From Candidatus Sungiibacteriota bacterium (GTDB taxonomy: Bacteria > Patescibacteria > Paceibacteria > Sungbacterales > SURF-37), in the NCBI GenBank assembly GCA_016186145.1, contig JACPMF010000004.1:3115-67114 (forward strand): a DNA stretch of 64,000 bases. The letters are read 5' to 3'. Position numbers and translations under genes: made by a program. Positions 32,453 through 40,464 of the stretch are shown one piece after another. How positions within the stretch are numbered: position 1 is the stretch's first letter; every line of letters starts with the position of its first letter. The notes beneath the pieces were generated by a model. It made no database searches and was not told the DNA's origin. It was given only the letters and a program-made list of their open reading frames with translations.

Positions 32453-32950
32453 CTACGGAGTGACAAGGACTGTGAATCCGAGCTTGAGCGGCTCTCCGGC
32501 ATTATTCTCTATAATTATTGCCCTATGAATTCGACCGATCCCCGCAGGACCGTGGGCCGCCGGGTCAAAAACGACGTTAACAACGGCTTCCGCACCCGAA
32601 GCTATCGCTTCTTTAATGCTCGGCGAAAATCCGTGCCCCGGCATGCCGTACGGACCGAAAACCTTACCCCCCACTTCAAGCGTGGCGCTGGTGCACATGC
32701 ACGAGGTATACATTTTTTCTATAACCACCGATTCTTGCCCGGTGTTTTTGATCCGAAACAAATGACTAACATTCCCGGCCGCCATCGAAACCGTACCAAA
32801 GTCAAAATCTTTCTCTTCTGCGCTTATTGCGCCGGTGGAACCCGAAACCGAAGGGGTGACAATACCACCCTCCGGAGAAGGACGCATGGCCCAAACAATC
32901 CCGGCAAAAGCAATTACTCCCGCCGCGATTCCAATAGTTATTTTATTCAT
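32453..32950 (-). CDS. DUF1573-like extracytoplasmic protein
   Basis: 165 aa. N-terminal signal anchor (IAAGVIAFAGIVWAM) then an immunoglobulin-like beta domain beginning EKDFDFGTVSMAAGNVSHLFRI, with the exposed YTSCMCTSA motif (about 83-91), the usual DUF1573 Cys pair, and GAEAVVNVVFDPAAHG. It is probably a redox- or metal-handling partner of CcdA. Its ATG lies inside the ATTCAT/ATGAAT flank of a MITE-like element, so its native upstream control region has been separated from it. Confidence 0.75.
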   Translation of the reverse strand: MNKITIGIAAGVIAFAGIVWAMRPSPEGGIVTPSVSGSTGAISAEEKDFDFGTVSMAAGNVSHLFRIKNTGQESVVIEKMYTSCMCTSATLEVGGKVFGPYGMPGHGFSPSIKEAIASGAEAVVNVVFDPAAHGPAGIGRIHRAIIIENNAGEPLKLGFTVLVTP

Positions 32951-33086
32951 CCCGTTAGAAGCAGATCGCGATTAAATATCCACAATCTGCCTTTTTAATT
33001 ATTTAAGCGTTAATAAAGATTTGTGAATCCCGAATAATCTCACAAGCAATCGCACCTGCCTACCGACAGGCAGGGCTTCTAACGGG
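32951..33086. mobile_element. MITE-like element, copy 4
   Basis: 136 bp, ends CCCGTTAGAAGC / GCTTCTAACGGG, flanks ATTCAT at 32945-32950 and 33087-33092. The inner side abuts the start codon of the DUF1573-like gene. It contains a small GCCTACCGACAGGC hairpin. Confidence 0.75.
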
Positions 33087-33161
33087 ATTCATATGTTTTT
33101 AGGTTAGAGATTGGAATTAACAACAAGCCCCTTTTAAGGGACAAAGAAAAGACGCTCGACA

Positions 33162-33187
33162 AGCTAGTTACTGGTAACTAGTTTTAT
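33162..33187. terminator. Hairpin at the end of the 33184 gene
   Basis: CTAGTTAC-TGG-TAACTAG with adjacent TTTTA, just beyond or at the stop codon of the minus-strand gene. Confidence 0.4.
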
Positions 33188-33594
33188 CGGCGCAGAAGAA
33201 AAGAGGCCGGACTGTTTTCGTGCAATGCAAGCCAATGGGTTAGTTCCCGTCGAACCAACCACGAAGAATCTAAAAATCGGTATGCCGCAAACGGCCGATT
33301 GAATAGAAAGTAAAACTGGAATCTTGGTATTACGCCAAACCAAAAAACAATAAAAAACAAAAGCAAAAGAAGCCCGCCGATGCTGTCGCTAAAAATGGCC
33401 GCTGAAAAACTTCTAAAAGTGTCGAGATGAAACTTCGCAAATGAAAAAGTATTCCACCCTTCAGGACAATCTATTCCTTTGGCGATCGCCACGATACATC
33501 CGCCGTGGTCGTTTCCATGCCCCATAATCATAAACCCAAAAACGGCAATTCCGACAAAACCGATAAGCACAAAAAGTGTAAAGAGTGGCTTCAT
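33184..33594 (-). CDS. Small membrane protein with HGNDHGGC motif
   Basis: 136 aa. Two hydrophobic helices (LFVLIGFVGIAVFGFMIM and GGLLLLLFFIVFWFGVI) enclose an extracytoplasmic stretch GHGNDHGGCIVAIAKGIDCPEG with two His and two Cys (about 26-47), suggesting metal or disulfide chemistry. The C-terminus is basic. It is the first gene of the CcdA operon region. Its ATG is also the flank of a MITE-like element (33589-33594). Family not recognised. Confidence 0.6.
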   Translation of the reverse strand: MKPLFTLFVLIGFVGIAVFGFMIMGHGNDHGGCIVAIAKGIDCPEGWNTFSFAKFHLDTFRSFSAAIFSDSIGGLLLLLFFIVFWFGVIPRFQFYFLFNRPFAAYRFLDSSWLVRRELTHWLALHENSPASFLLRR

Positions 33595-33808
33595 CCCGTT
33601 AGAGACCCGCCTGCCATCGCCTTTGTGTGAAGAAAGGAGGCGGTTCTATACTTTAACTTACTAATGTGTGATTTCTCAACTCTATAGAAGGGCATATGGC
33701 GGGCAGGTAGGACGCGGACGCACAAAACACCCAACGCCCTATATTGTTATTGCTTACAAATTTTTACTCTTCTATAAAATTTTATTCGCGTCCGCGATCT
33801 CTAACGGG
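33595..33808. mobile_element. MITE-like element, copy 5
   Basis: 214 bp, ends CCCGTTAGAGA / TCTCTAACGGG, flanks CTTCAT and ATTCAT. The left flank contains the start codon of the 33184 gene. It is in tandem with copy 6, sharing one ATTCAT. Confidence 0.7.
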
Positions 33809-33814
33809 ATTCAT

Positions 33815-33966
33815 CCCGTTAGAAGCAGATCGCAATCGCATAATTGCTATCTGAATACATTATTGTTCTATATCCCAATAATATTTTATGAATCTCGTAA
33901 CTTCTACAAGCGATCGCGCCTGCCTGCCTACTGGCAGGCAGGCCGACAAGCAGGGCTTCTAACGGG
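33815..33966. mobile_element. MITE-like element, copy 6
   Basis: 152 bp, ends CCCGTTAGAAGC / GCTTCTAACGGG, both flanks ATTCAT. The interior has GCCTGCCTGCC/GGCAGGCAGGC and a CAGATCGCAATCGC/GCGATCGCGCC pairing. The remaining 33973-34059 stretch shows nothing further. Confidence 0.75.
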
Positions 33967-34059
33967 ATTCATAACCACAGTATAGCAAAGCGTGAGAAAA
34001 ACACAAAAAGGAAATGGACCTCGTCCGTGCCAGTTGGAACCAGGTTATACAGTTTCTGC

Positions 34060-34470
34060 TTACTTGGCAGAAACTGCCAACTCTTGGAGTTTCTTCAGAG
34101 CTTCTTCTACAGAGTTGACTATAAAACCAGTTTTCTTTACGAACTCAATAGACCATTTCGGGTTCCTGTCTTCATGCCAAATGATAATCAGTTTATTACA
34201 AAAGTCACCAGGCATTTTCGTGTTGTTCGCATAAAAATAACCTATTTCTATCCACGTTCCTTCCGAAGTCGCTAAACCAGGATTGGCAACCATAAAGTCA
34301 GCACTTTTTATTCCATTCAAATCATCAGGAAAAAATGTATCTGGAGAAGTTTGGTCTGAATCAAATTCATAATCGTGAAAATCAAAACTGTCTAACTTCT
34401 TGAATTCTTCCTTCCAATCATTTTCGTATTCGTTAGGTTGACCAGCAAGATATACTTTTTTCTTTTGCAT
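34060..34470 (-). CDS. Nucleoside 2-deoxyribosyltransferase-like protein
   Basis: 136 aa from the ATG at 34470 (MQKKKVYLAGQPNEYENDW matches the family N-terminus; the frame extends 15 codons upstream without support). The flavodoxin-like fold shows VYLAGQ, then FFPDDLNGIKSADFMVANPG with the Asp before an Asn-Pro, and EGTWIEIGYFYANN carrying the catalytic-type Glu. Family members exchange or hydrolyse nucleoside or nucleotide N-glycosidic bonds. It lies just outside the left inverted repeat of the restriction-like island. Confidence 0.75.
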   Translation of the reverse strand: MQKKKVYLAGQPNEYENDWKEEFKKLDSFDFHDYEFDSDQTSPDTFFPDDLNGIKSADFMVANPGLATSEGTWIEIGYFYANNTKMPGDFCNKLIIIWHEDRNPKWSIEFVKKTGFIVNSVEEALKKLQELAVSAK

Positions 34471-34541
34471 AGATATACATGGATACAAGCATTTTAATAT
34501 GGATTTGGTGGTCATTATACGATAAAATCAGAACCTTTTTT

Positions 34542-34751
34542 GAGCAAAATCCCGATTGATTTACCTAGTCATTCGGGTAGTCATTCACCCTACCTCGGAA
34601 TGACTACCTTGCGTTTCTAAATCTGCCCATCATTCCTATCTTTTCTGACTTAACTACCTCTAAAATCAAAGTCCGACTTTCCTCCTCCGGAGGACTGGCT
34701 CGCCGCCCTGCTGGTCGGCTCGCTTGGTCGCCGAAATTCCTCCCCTCAAAC
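34542..34751. repeat. Left long inverted repeat of the 34.5-40.2 kb island
   Basis: About 170 of these 210 bp are repeated in inverse orientation at 40022-40240, in blocks: GAGCAAAATCCCGATTGATT...GCGTTTCT, ACCTCTAAAATCAAAGTCCGACTT, and CCTCCTCCGGAGGACTGGCTC...CCCCTCAAAC. About 35 bp (34619-34653) are unique to this side. The innermost block carries a CCTCCGGAGG palindrome. Confidence 0.85.
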
Positions 34752-34774
34752 CCCTCCTTCCGGCTCCTTTTCCC

Positions 34775-35650
34775 CTAATTCTTGAGCCTCGAATTCAGGA
34801 CTTCTTTAAGGGTAATCCCATCTTTGCTTTTCCATTCCAGTGGGCCAGAAGCAGATCTTCCTAATATGACACCACATGCTGCACTTGAGCTATCAAATAC
34901 ATAATCGTCAGTAAAGACAAGGGTGGTACCCTGGACACTTAATCGTTGCATTGCCACAAGTTCATCCTTGAGTTTTTTATACGGATGAGTCTGAAAAGAC
35001 GGCGTTTCTTCTAATGAGGCCGTAGAAGATTTCAAAACTTTCATTTTTCCGTCTTCTAAGAGATGGCCCGTAGCTATGATATTGGATCCTTTTTTGCAGA
35101 TAAAAACCAAAGGGGTAACAGGTGTTTTCCCAGAAGTAAATTCACTTTGCACAAATATATCGTATCCGAGCAGAGGCATAATTGTTGCTAGGTTTTCATA
35201 AAACACCTCTAATCCACTTACATCTTCTTTTGGGATCGTAGGCACGCCAGGATTGTTAGCATTTTTTAGGTTACACTTCCCGATTTTCTTGAGACGTTCA
35301 ATACAAACACTTTCGAGGTATTGAATTCCTGTTTTTGTTAATGATCCATCTTGACTTACAAAAACAACAACATCCTGCCACCAATCTTTTTTATAATCGT
35401 GATCTCTAATTCTTTCCTTGAAACCATCAGCTTCACCAACGTACACATTGAGCAATCCACCTTCATCAGAGCTACCAATGAGAAAGTAAACGCAAGCTCC
35501 ACTTTCTATTTCAGGCAACGTAATGATTTCATTTAAAGCGTTACGAGGGCCACAAATGGCTTTGCCACTCCACTGATCAATCCTCACTTCCCTTACTCCC
35601 TTCGGAAGTCCTGCTGCCAAAAAAATTGTGATCTTCTTACCTTGATTCAT
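34775..35650 (-). CDS. GIY-YIG nuclease with C-terminal DUF4357
   Basis: 291 aa. GACVYFLIGSSDEGGLLNVYVGEAD (about 51-75) is a GIY-YIG core with the usual FKERIRDHDYKKDWW continuation (Arg present). The last 60 residues, with FDSSSAACGVILGRSASGPLEWK (about 255-277), match DUF4357. GIY-YIG-DUF4357 proteins are often encoded in restriction-modification islands. It is the last gene of the four-gene minus-strand run and overlaps the methylase gene by 14 bp, so it probably acts with it, perhaps as the cleaving component (inference). Confidence 0.8.
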   Translation of the reverse strand: MNQGKKITIFLAAGLPKGVREVRIDQWSGKAICGPRNALNEIITLPEIESGACVYFLIGSSDEGGLLNVYVGEADGFKERIRDHDYKKDWWQDVVVFVSQDGSLTKTGIQYLESVCIERLKKIGKCNLKNANNPGVPTIPKEDVSGLEVFYENLATIMPLLGYDIFVQSEFTSGKTPVTPLVFICKKGSNIIATGHLLEDGKMKVLKSSTASLEETPSFQTHPYKKLKDELVAMQRLSVQGTTLVFTDDYVFDSSSAACGVILGRSASGPLEWKSKDGITLKEVLNSRLKN

Positions 35651-36833
35651 AAGTTTTTTTCGGTTTTAGAAGCAGCACTAGTTCTTCCGACTTTACTCTA
35701 GATTTCTTCTCGCGGTTATGTTTATTAAACTTATTATTGCCACCTAAGGTACTGAATCTGCCAATCACATGCTTGTGAATGCGGCTTTTATTTTTATCCA
35801 GATTAAAATATTTTTTAGCCAATTCAATAACCTTATCTCCAGACAATCCATTGCTAGATTTTCCTTTAGGAAAGGTAAAAATAACTTTAACCTTCTTTCT
35901 CGACAGGCCGGATAAGAGTTGCTCTAAAGCTTTATATGATTGTCCCGCATTACTAAATTCTGATTGTGGACGCTCAGATATATCCGGATAACGTCCAATA
36001 CCGGTAACTTCTCCGCAGTAACCACGTGCAATTGTTTCAAGTACATGATAAAAACGACTATATTGGACACCGGAATAGGGCGGATCAAGAAGAACCAAAT
36101 CTCCTCTTTTTAATTTAGGTATTAATTTTTTAGCGTCTGAAACCATCGCCCTACCTTTTACTTTCGCGTGTAGAGGGACGAGTTCTTTTAACGCGCTATC
36201 GCAGGATTTAAAAATATCAGTGCGCCATGCAATTTCAATAAATTTTCCGGCCCCGGCAGTTGGCTGAAAAGGTTGGGCGGTATGTCCAGGAGCAGCAGCA
36301 GCCCTAGAAGCAGCAATTATGGTTGCTGCTAAGCAAATATCTCTGTATTTAGTTTGCTTAGGTAATGTATTTAAAAGATAGTCGATGGTAATGGCTTGTT
36401 TCGGACTAAAATAATGGCCTCCGTAAGCACGCCAAACGGGACCAATCTTAGAGGGAGTTTTGCAAAGTTTCCTTGCCGCATTAACTCTCAACTTTATTTT
36501 TCCGGAATACTTTTGATCTACTCCATTGGCTTTATTTAGAAGCTTCGAAGTATTTAGTTTCTTTTTTGCTTTCTCTATCCAAGCTCTCTTTAAATATTCC
36601 GCATCGAATACCTTAGTGCGTCCAATTACGGCTCTTGCGAGAACAACAGCGTATTTTTGCAGATCACCTGCAATAATTTCGCCTTTAAAATTCAGATTTT
36701 TAGCAACAAAATTTATTACTCCTCCGGAACCGCAAAATGGGTCAATGAATCTATTGGCATACGGAAGCTGCTCACGGAGTAAGTCTCCGAGACCATTGCT
36801 CAACATAAACCTTTTTGAACCCATGTATTTCAT
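35637..36833 (-). CDS. D12-class DNA adenine (N6) methyltransferase
   Basis: 398 aa from the ATG at 36833 (MKYMGSKRFML, family N-terminus), which overlaps the stop of the gene before by 4 bp (ATGA). SAM motif I is FIDPFCGSGG (about 30-38) and catalytic motif IV LLDPPYSGVQYSRF (DPPY, about 249). Length is above that of Dam (278 aa) because of an insertion between motifs and a C-terminal extension. It methylates adenine in DNA, so here it either protects host DNA or marks a target. The recognition sequence cannot be read from the protein. Confidence 0.87.
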   Translation of the reverse strand: MKYMGSKRFMLSNGLGDLLREQLPYANRFIDPFCGSGGVINFVAKNLNFKGEIIAGDLQKYAVVLARAVIGRTKVFDAEYLKRAWIEKAKKKLNTSKLLNKANGVDQKYSGKIKLRVNAARKLCKTPSKIGPVWRAYGGHYFSPKQAITIDYLLNTLPKQTKYRDICLAATIIAASRAAAAPGHTAQPFQPTAGAGKFIEIAWRTDIFKSCDSALKELVPLHAKVKGRAMVSDAKKLIPKLKRGDLVLLDPPYSGVQYSRFYHVLETIARGYCGEVTGIGRYPDISERPQSEFSNAGQSYKALEQLLSGLSRKKVKVIFTFPKGKSSNGLSGDKVIELAKKYFNLDKNKSRIHKHVIGRFSTLGGNNKFNKHNREKKSRVKSEELVLLLKPKKTYESR

Positions 36834-38170
36834 AGGCAAAGTTGCGAAAGAGCTATTCTTTCGCATCCCGATAGCGCCAACAGCTCTGTTGCGAAATTTG
36901 AACGCCATTGGTAGTGATTGTTTACAGAAGAAGAACTACTGCTCATACTTGCCAGCGCTTCTTCCACTTCAATCCACATATCAGAGATGGGATTTACTTG
37001 CCCGGGCTCCCATAGTCCATAATTTTCTCCTAATGTTTCCCACCAAAATTTTATGTCGTTTCTTGAGATACGAGCGTTTTCAATCATAGTCATCCCTGCT
37101 CCTGTTGCTAACCTTAAAAGTAGAGTCGCCCTGCTCAACATCTGAATATGATAATCAGGATCAGTCGTTTTCCCCTTTTTACTTGCTTCGACAATCAACA
37201 TAGGATCTCTTTGCTGTGTTTTTCGACTAAAAATCTGAGTTAGGGTGGTTAGTTCAGGATCACTTATGCCAAGATCTGTAAGTATTTTTCTAATCTGAGA
37301 TTGCGAGAGTTGCCCGTTATTATATTTTTCCCAGCTCAATCTTAATAAAAAGGTATCTGCGACAAAACCACCAGTTCCATTCATGCTACACATGCGCCAT
37401 ATATTTTCTACTATCCCCAAAGAATTCCTGATCTGAATAGAATTCCTAAAACTAAGGTCGTTCAAAATACCGCTTGGTCTATAGCTTGCGTGTTCACGTG
37501 CAGATTGATCTATTCCCAATGTTGTTATGTCGTACCCCCAATGTTTAAGCCAATCTTTTGCTAAATAATTGAGTGGCGCTGTTGAGATCTCAGAAAACCA
37601 AGTTTCTAAAGTTATACTATTAGGCCGAATAATTTTTTGAAATAGTCTTCCAGAATCAGGGCGACCGAGCCAATCAATAAATTGCTTTCTTACTAGTGCG
37701 TGGGTTTTTTCTGAAATCGGCCCGTAAATATCTGAAGACTTTCCATTAGCACCCACTATTGAAAAATGTTTTGCACTGAAAACACCTATGCCATCACTTG
37801 CAAGTAAAGACATCACAGCTCTCAGTTGGGCATAATATGCAAAATGCTTACAAGCCTGGATGTCGCCAACGGCATGACTAATTATAGCTTTACCCAAGAA
37901 ACTCCAACCATCCACGCAGTGTAAGGGAACTGAAGCGGCTATGTACTCTGCTAATTGAGTTTTTTTAGGTCCCGTTATTCGGTGAGGTGCTCTTCTGGGA
38001 CAATCCTTTTCTATTTTTTCCGTACAGTTTTTTGCATATCTATTTTGAACACCAAGCCAGCCACCCCTTACAAAGTGTCTTTTAAGACGATTAAAGGTTT
38101 CTTGGGTAGCTATCCGAGAATAATGTCTAGTTGAAAATTTATCTGGCATTCTTGGCATCTTCTTTAGCAA
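36830..38170 (-). CDS. Unknown island protein, conserved partner of methylase and DGQHR
   Basis: 446 aa; an ATG at 38149 (MPDKFSTRH) is an equally possible start. No known catalytic motif is visible. Segments that look conserved are GWSFLGKAIISHAVGDIQACKHFAYYAQLRAVMSLLA-like sequence (about 90-125, helical, His/Tyr-rich), RLSWEKYNNGQLS and RATLLLRLATGAG. No membrane helix or signal. It is tightly coupled on both sides (32 bp overlap upstream, 4 bp downstream), so it almost certainly works with the methylase and DGQHR protein. It could be a specificity, scaffold or effector subunit; none can be chosen from sequence alone. Confidence 0.7.
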   Translation of the reverse strand: MLKKMPRMPDKFSTRHYSRIATQETFNRLKRHFVRGGWLGVQNRYAKNCTEKIEKDCPRRAPHRITGPKKTQLAEYIAASVPLHCVDGWSFLGKAIISHAVGDIQACKHFAYYAQLRAVMSLLASDGIGVFSAKHFSIVGANGKSSDIYGPISEKTHALVRKQFIDWLGRPDSGRLFQKIIRPNSITLETWFSEISTAPLNYLAKDWLKHWGYDITTLGIDQSAREHASYRPSGILNDLSFRNSIQIRNSLGIVENIWRMCSMNGTGGFVADTFLLRLSWEKYNNGQLSQSQIRKILTDLGISDPELTTLTQIFSRKTQQRDPMLIVEASKKGKTTDPDYHIQMLSRATLLLRLATGAGMTMIENARISRNDIKFWWETLGENYGLWEPGQVNPISDMWIEVEEALASMSSSSSSVNNHYQWRSNFATELLALSGCERIALSQLCL

Positions 38171-39674
38171 ATCCTAAAATCTTATATGTTTCTCTGGCAA
38201 GACTGCCAAAATCTTTACTAATAAAAAGGTGTTTTAACAGTTGACGCCTAAATTGTTTATAACCACTACCTCCTCGATAGGAAAGTTTAAGAACAAGATC
38301 ATCTTCGCTTAATCCTTTCGCCGCTGAAGATCTCCAATCAAATTTAGACAATTCTTTGGCAAGTTTAAATACAAAATCAGCAAGTATTTTTTTCTTCTTT
38401 AAATCTTTAAGTTCCGATGCTGAGCTCGACTCCGCGTTCGGATTCCACTCTTGTAATCTCAACTTTTCTCGATTGATAAATAGTAGATCATTTGTAACAT
38501 TTAAAACCACAGAAATTCCTTGGTCATTGTTAAGCATTGTGTAAGGACCAACAAACGCAGGATCTCCGCTGACTGCCTTTTTATATTCTTGTTTCTTGGC
38601 ATCGCGCAACTCAAGAGCCCACTTTGCCTTAGATTTTCTAACAGCGTCCCTTAATTCGTTCCAGAGATAAATAAGCAGGGCCGCTTGTTGGCTTTTATTC
38701 CAAGGAATTGCAATTTTATCCTGACCAACCGGTGCTCCAAATAGTCCGCCGATAGATATGCCTCTACCCTCAAATGACTTAACGTATGTTTTTAATAAAG
38801 CTCTTACCCAAGCTGCTTGAGTAACAGAGGGACCACCACTTTCCCCAAGCATGTTGATTCTATCGTACCAAGCACTATCCTTTTCTGACCATAGTATCTC
38901 AACTAGCTCTTGTGCTCGAGTTTCTCGGTAAACCTTATGGCCTTCAAATCTCTCAAGCCAATCTTCTGTCCGAAGTAAGGGGTACAGATCAAAAGCAAGG
39001 CTTGGGTTAATTCTTTTGGGCTTAATATTGATTGTCCAAAAAAGATACGCTTGCCAACTTATATCAAGACCGTAAAATGCAACAACTGGAAGTTCATAAT
39101 CTTCAGCAATACTTTTATCCTCAAACGCTAACAGTCGGTGTTGCCCATCAATAATCTCAATGGGAAGTCTCTGTTTGGCCTGCCAGGTATTTGAATTATT
39201 AAAAGAAGCTGGCAACTGAACCTCGGCTATGTTTCCTGCTAAATCCCTTACAGTCACTAGATCGTTCGGATCAACCCTTTCTCCATCACGCGTATCTTTG
39301 GCAGCTAAAATATTTACAACGATAGCTGTAGGTAACCAGCCTGGCTTTTGTAAATCATCAAACCTTTTCTCCTTACGTTGGGAATCAGTCAAATCTGACC
39401 AGGGATATCCGTATTTTATGTATTTCGCAATTTTTTCTGATCGTGACGGTTCGTGAGCTCGTTGTAAACCGGTCCGCGACGCTAGACTCCTGCGATAGAC
39501 ACCTGAGAGTACCTGAAGTTGACGGGCGGAAAGTGAAAAAACGTAAAAATGATTTTGAGGCTCTCTACGATGCTCATTATTACTCCACTGAACAGAATCC
39601 CAGCCTTTAAGCCATTGGTTCACTTTTAAGGCCTGTATCTTATTTGGTTTGCGAGGCTGGGACTTCTTTTTCAT
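38139..39674 (-). CDS. DGQHR-domain (DndB-like) protein
   Basis: 511 aa. The diagnostic DGQHR is at about 176-180 within PIEIIDGQHRLLAFED, followed by LPVVAFYGLDISWQAYLFWTINIKPKRINPSLAFDL, as in DGQHR/DndB family proteins, whose fold is related to ParB. DndB regulates DNA phosphorothioation genes; other DGQHR proteins accompany restriction or modification genes. No dndC-E or sulfur genes are present here, so a different modification system is likely. First gene of the operon after the Xre regulator. Confidence 0.82.
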   Translation of the reverse strand: MKKKSQPRKPNKIQALKVNQWLKGWDSVQWSNNEHRREPQNHFYVFSLSARQLQVLSGVYRRSLASRTGLQRAHEPSRSEKIAKYIKYGYPWSDLTDSQRKEKRFDDLQKPGWLPTAIVVNILAAKDTRDGERVDPNDLVTVRDLAGNIAEVQLPASFNNSNTWQAKQRLPIEIIDGQHRLLAFEDKSIAEDYELPVVAFYGLDISWQAYLFWTINIKPKRINPSLAFDLYPLLRTEDWLERFEGHKVYRETRAQELVEILWSEKDSAWYDRINMLGESGGPSVTQAAWVRALLKTYVKSFEGRGISIGGLFGAPVGQDKIAIPWNKSQQAALLIYLWNELRDAVRKSKAKWALELRDAKKQEYKKAVSGDPAFVGPYTMLNNDQGISVVLNVTNDLLFINREKLRLQEWNPNAESSSASELKDLKKKKILADFVFKLAKELSKFDWRSSAAKGLSEDDLVLKLSYRGGSGYKQFRRQLLKHLFISKDFGSLARETYKILGFAKEDAKNAR

Positions 39675-39745
39675 ATAATTTATTTAGATTTTCTACATCT
39701 ATATAATAGCAAGTTGAGATCTGCTAAGCATGTTTCTTTATAATA

Positions 39746-39961
39746 TTAAAATTTGGCAAAAAAGTTTCCGATTTTTAAATTTAAAGCCTTCGCAATTTTT
39801 TCTATATTTTCCAATGTTATATTTTTCTCGGCTCTCTCAATCATGCCGATGTAAGTCCTATGAACGCCAGCGCGGGTGGCTAGTTTTTCTTGAGATAATC
39901 CTAATTTAGTTCGCTCCTCACGAACTCTTTTGCCAAATTTGATTAAGATTTCTCGTTTCAT
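39746..39961 (-). CDS. Xre-family transcriptional regulator (R-M controller-like)
   Basis: 71 aa, essentially one helix-turn-helix: FGKRVREERTKLGLSQEKLATRAGVHRTYIGMIERAEKN (about 9-47), like the C proteins of restriction-modification systems. It probably controls itself and the genes downstream through the symmetric sequence at 39969-40015. Small size and position at the head of the island fit a delay-timer role (inference). Confidence 0.85.
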   Translation of the reverse strand: MKREILIKFGKRVREERTKLGLSQEKLATRAGVHRTYIGMIERAEKNITLENIEKIAKALNLKIGNFFAKF

Positions 39962-39968
39962 AGTTGAT

Positions 39969-40015
39969 AACTATAGTATATGCACTTGCTAACTTTGGTG
40001 CTACATACTATAGTT
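39969..40015. promoter_or_regulatory. Candidate operator of the Xre controller
   Basis: AACTATAGTATATG and CATACTATAGTT are perfectly complementary over 11-12 bp, about 21 bp apart, ending 8 bp upstream of the Xre start. A further GCTAAC/GTTAGC pair lies within or beside them. The spacing suits two dimer sites, like C-boxes. Confidence 0.6.
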
Positions 40016-40021
40016 AGCATA

Positions 40022-40240
40022 GTTTGAGGGGAGGAATTTCGGCGACCAAGCGAGCCGACCAGCAGGGCGGCGAGCCAGTCCTCCGGAGGAGGACTTTGTG
40101 GAAAACAGTAGAAGTGTGGAATGGGGGCGTAGCGTAGTGAAGTCGGACTTTGATTTTAGAGGTAGAAACGCAAGGTAGTCATTCCGAGGTAGGGTGAATG
40201 ACTACCCGAATGACTAGGTAAATCAATCGGGATTTTGCTC
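40022..40240. repeat. Right long inverted repeat of the island
   Basis: Inverse copy of 34542-34751 with a different unique insert of about 45 bp (40097-40142) between the CCTCCGGAGG block and the GTCCGACTT block. The outer end GAGCAAAATC is identical on both sides. No clear target duplication borders the pair. tRNA-Ala lies 90 bp beyond. Confidence 0.85.
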
Positions 40241-40270
40241 AAACGGCGTCCGAACAGTCTCATAAAGACA

Positions 40271-40331
40271 CCACAATTCAAAACTTTTCGACTTGTCCCC
40301 GGTGAAAAAGGCGAAAAGTTTTGAATTGTGG
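40271..40331. repeat. Perfect 20-bp inverted repeat at the 3' end of tRNA-Ala
   Basis: CCACAATTCAAAACTTTTCG and its exact complement (40312-40331) enclose 21 bp. The right arm touches the 3' end of the tRNA gene on the minus strand, so it could terminate or help process it. Confidence 0.7.
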
Positions 40332-40400
40332 ACCGGATGGGATTCGAACCCACGGTCTCCTCAATGCCATTGAGGCGCTTTACCACTAAGCTACCGGCCC
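40329..40400 (-). tRNA. tRNA-Ala(GGC)
   Basis: Acceptor GGGCCGG/CCGGTCC (one G-U pair), D-arm TAGCTTAGTGGTAAAGC, anticodon stem CCTCA/TGAGG with loop ATGGCAT (GGC), T-loop TTCGAAT, discriminator A. Confidence 0.9.
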
Positions 40401-40464
40401 TAGAATAATTTCGCAGAAATTATTCGGGCGATCCCGCCATTGGCGGGATTTAGCCCAAAAATTC

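Noticed and set aside
7222..33966. Short peptides beginning MNPVRS encoded by the repeat ends
   Set aside because: They come from the element termini and stop quickly; repeated start sequences reflect the repeat, not a gene family.
34542..40240. A conventional transposon
   Set aside because: No transposase or integrase gene lies inside, and no target-site duplication borders the inverted repeats.
40156..40386. 76-codon frame across tRNA-Ala and the right inverted repeat
   Set aside because: It is a read-through of the tRNA and repeat, with no ribosome binding site or protein-like features.
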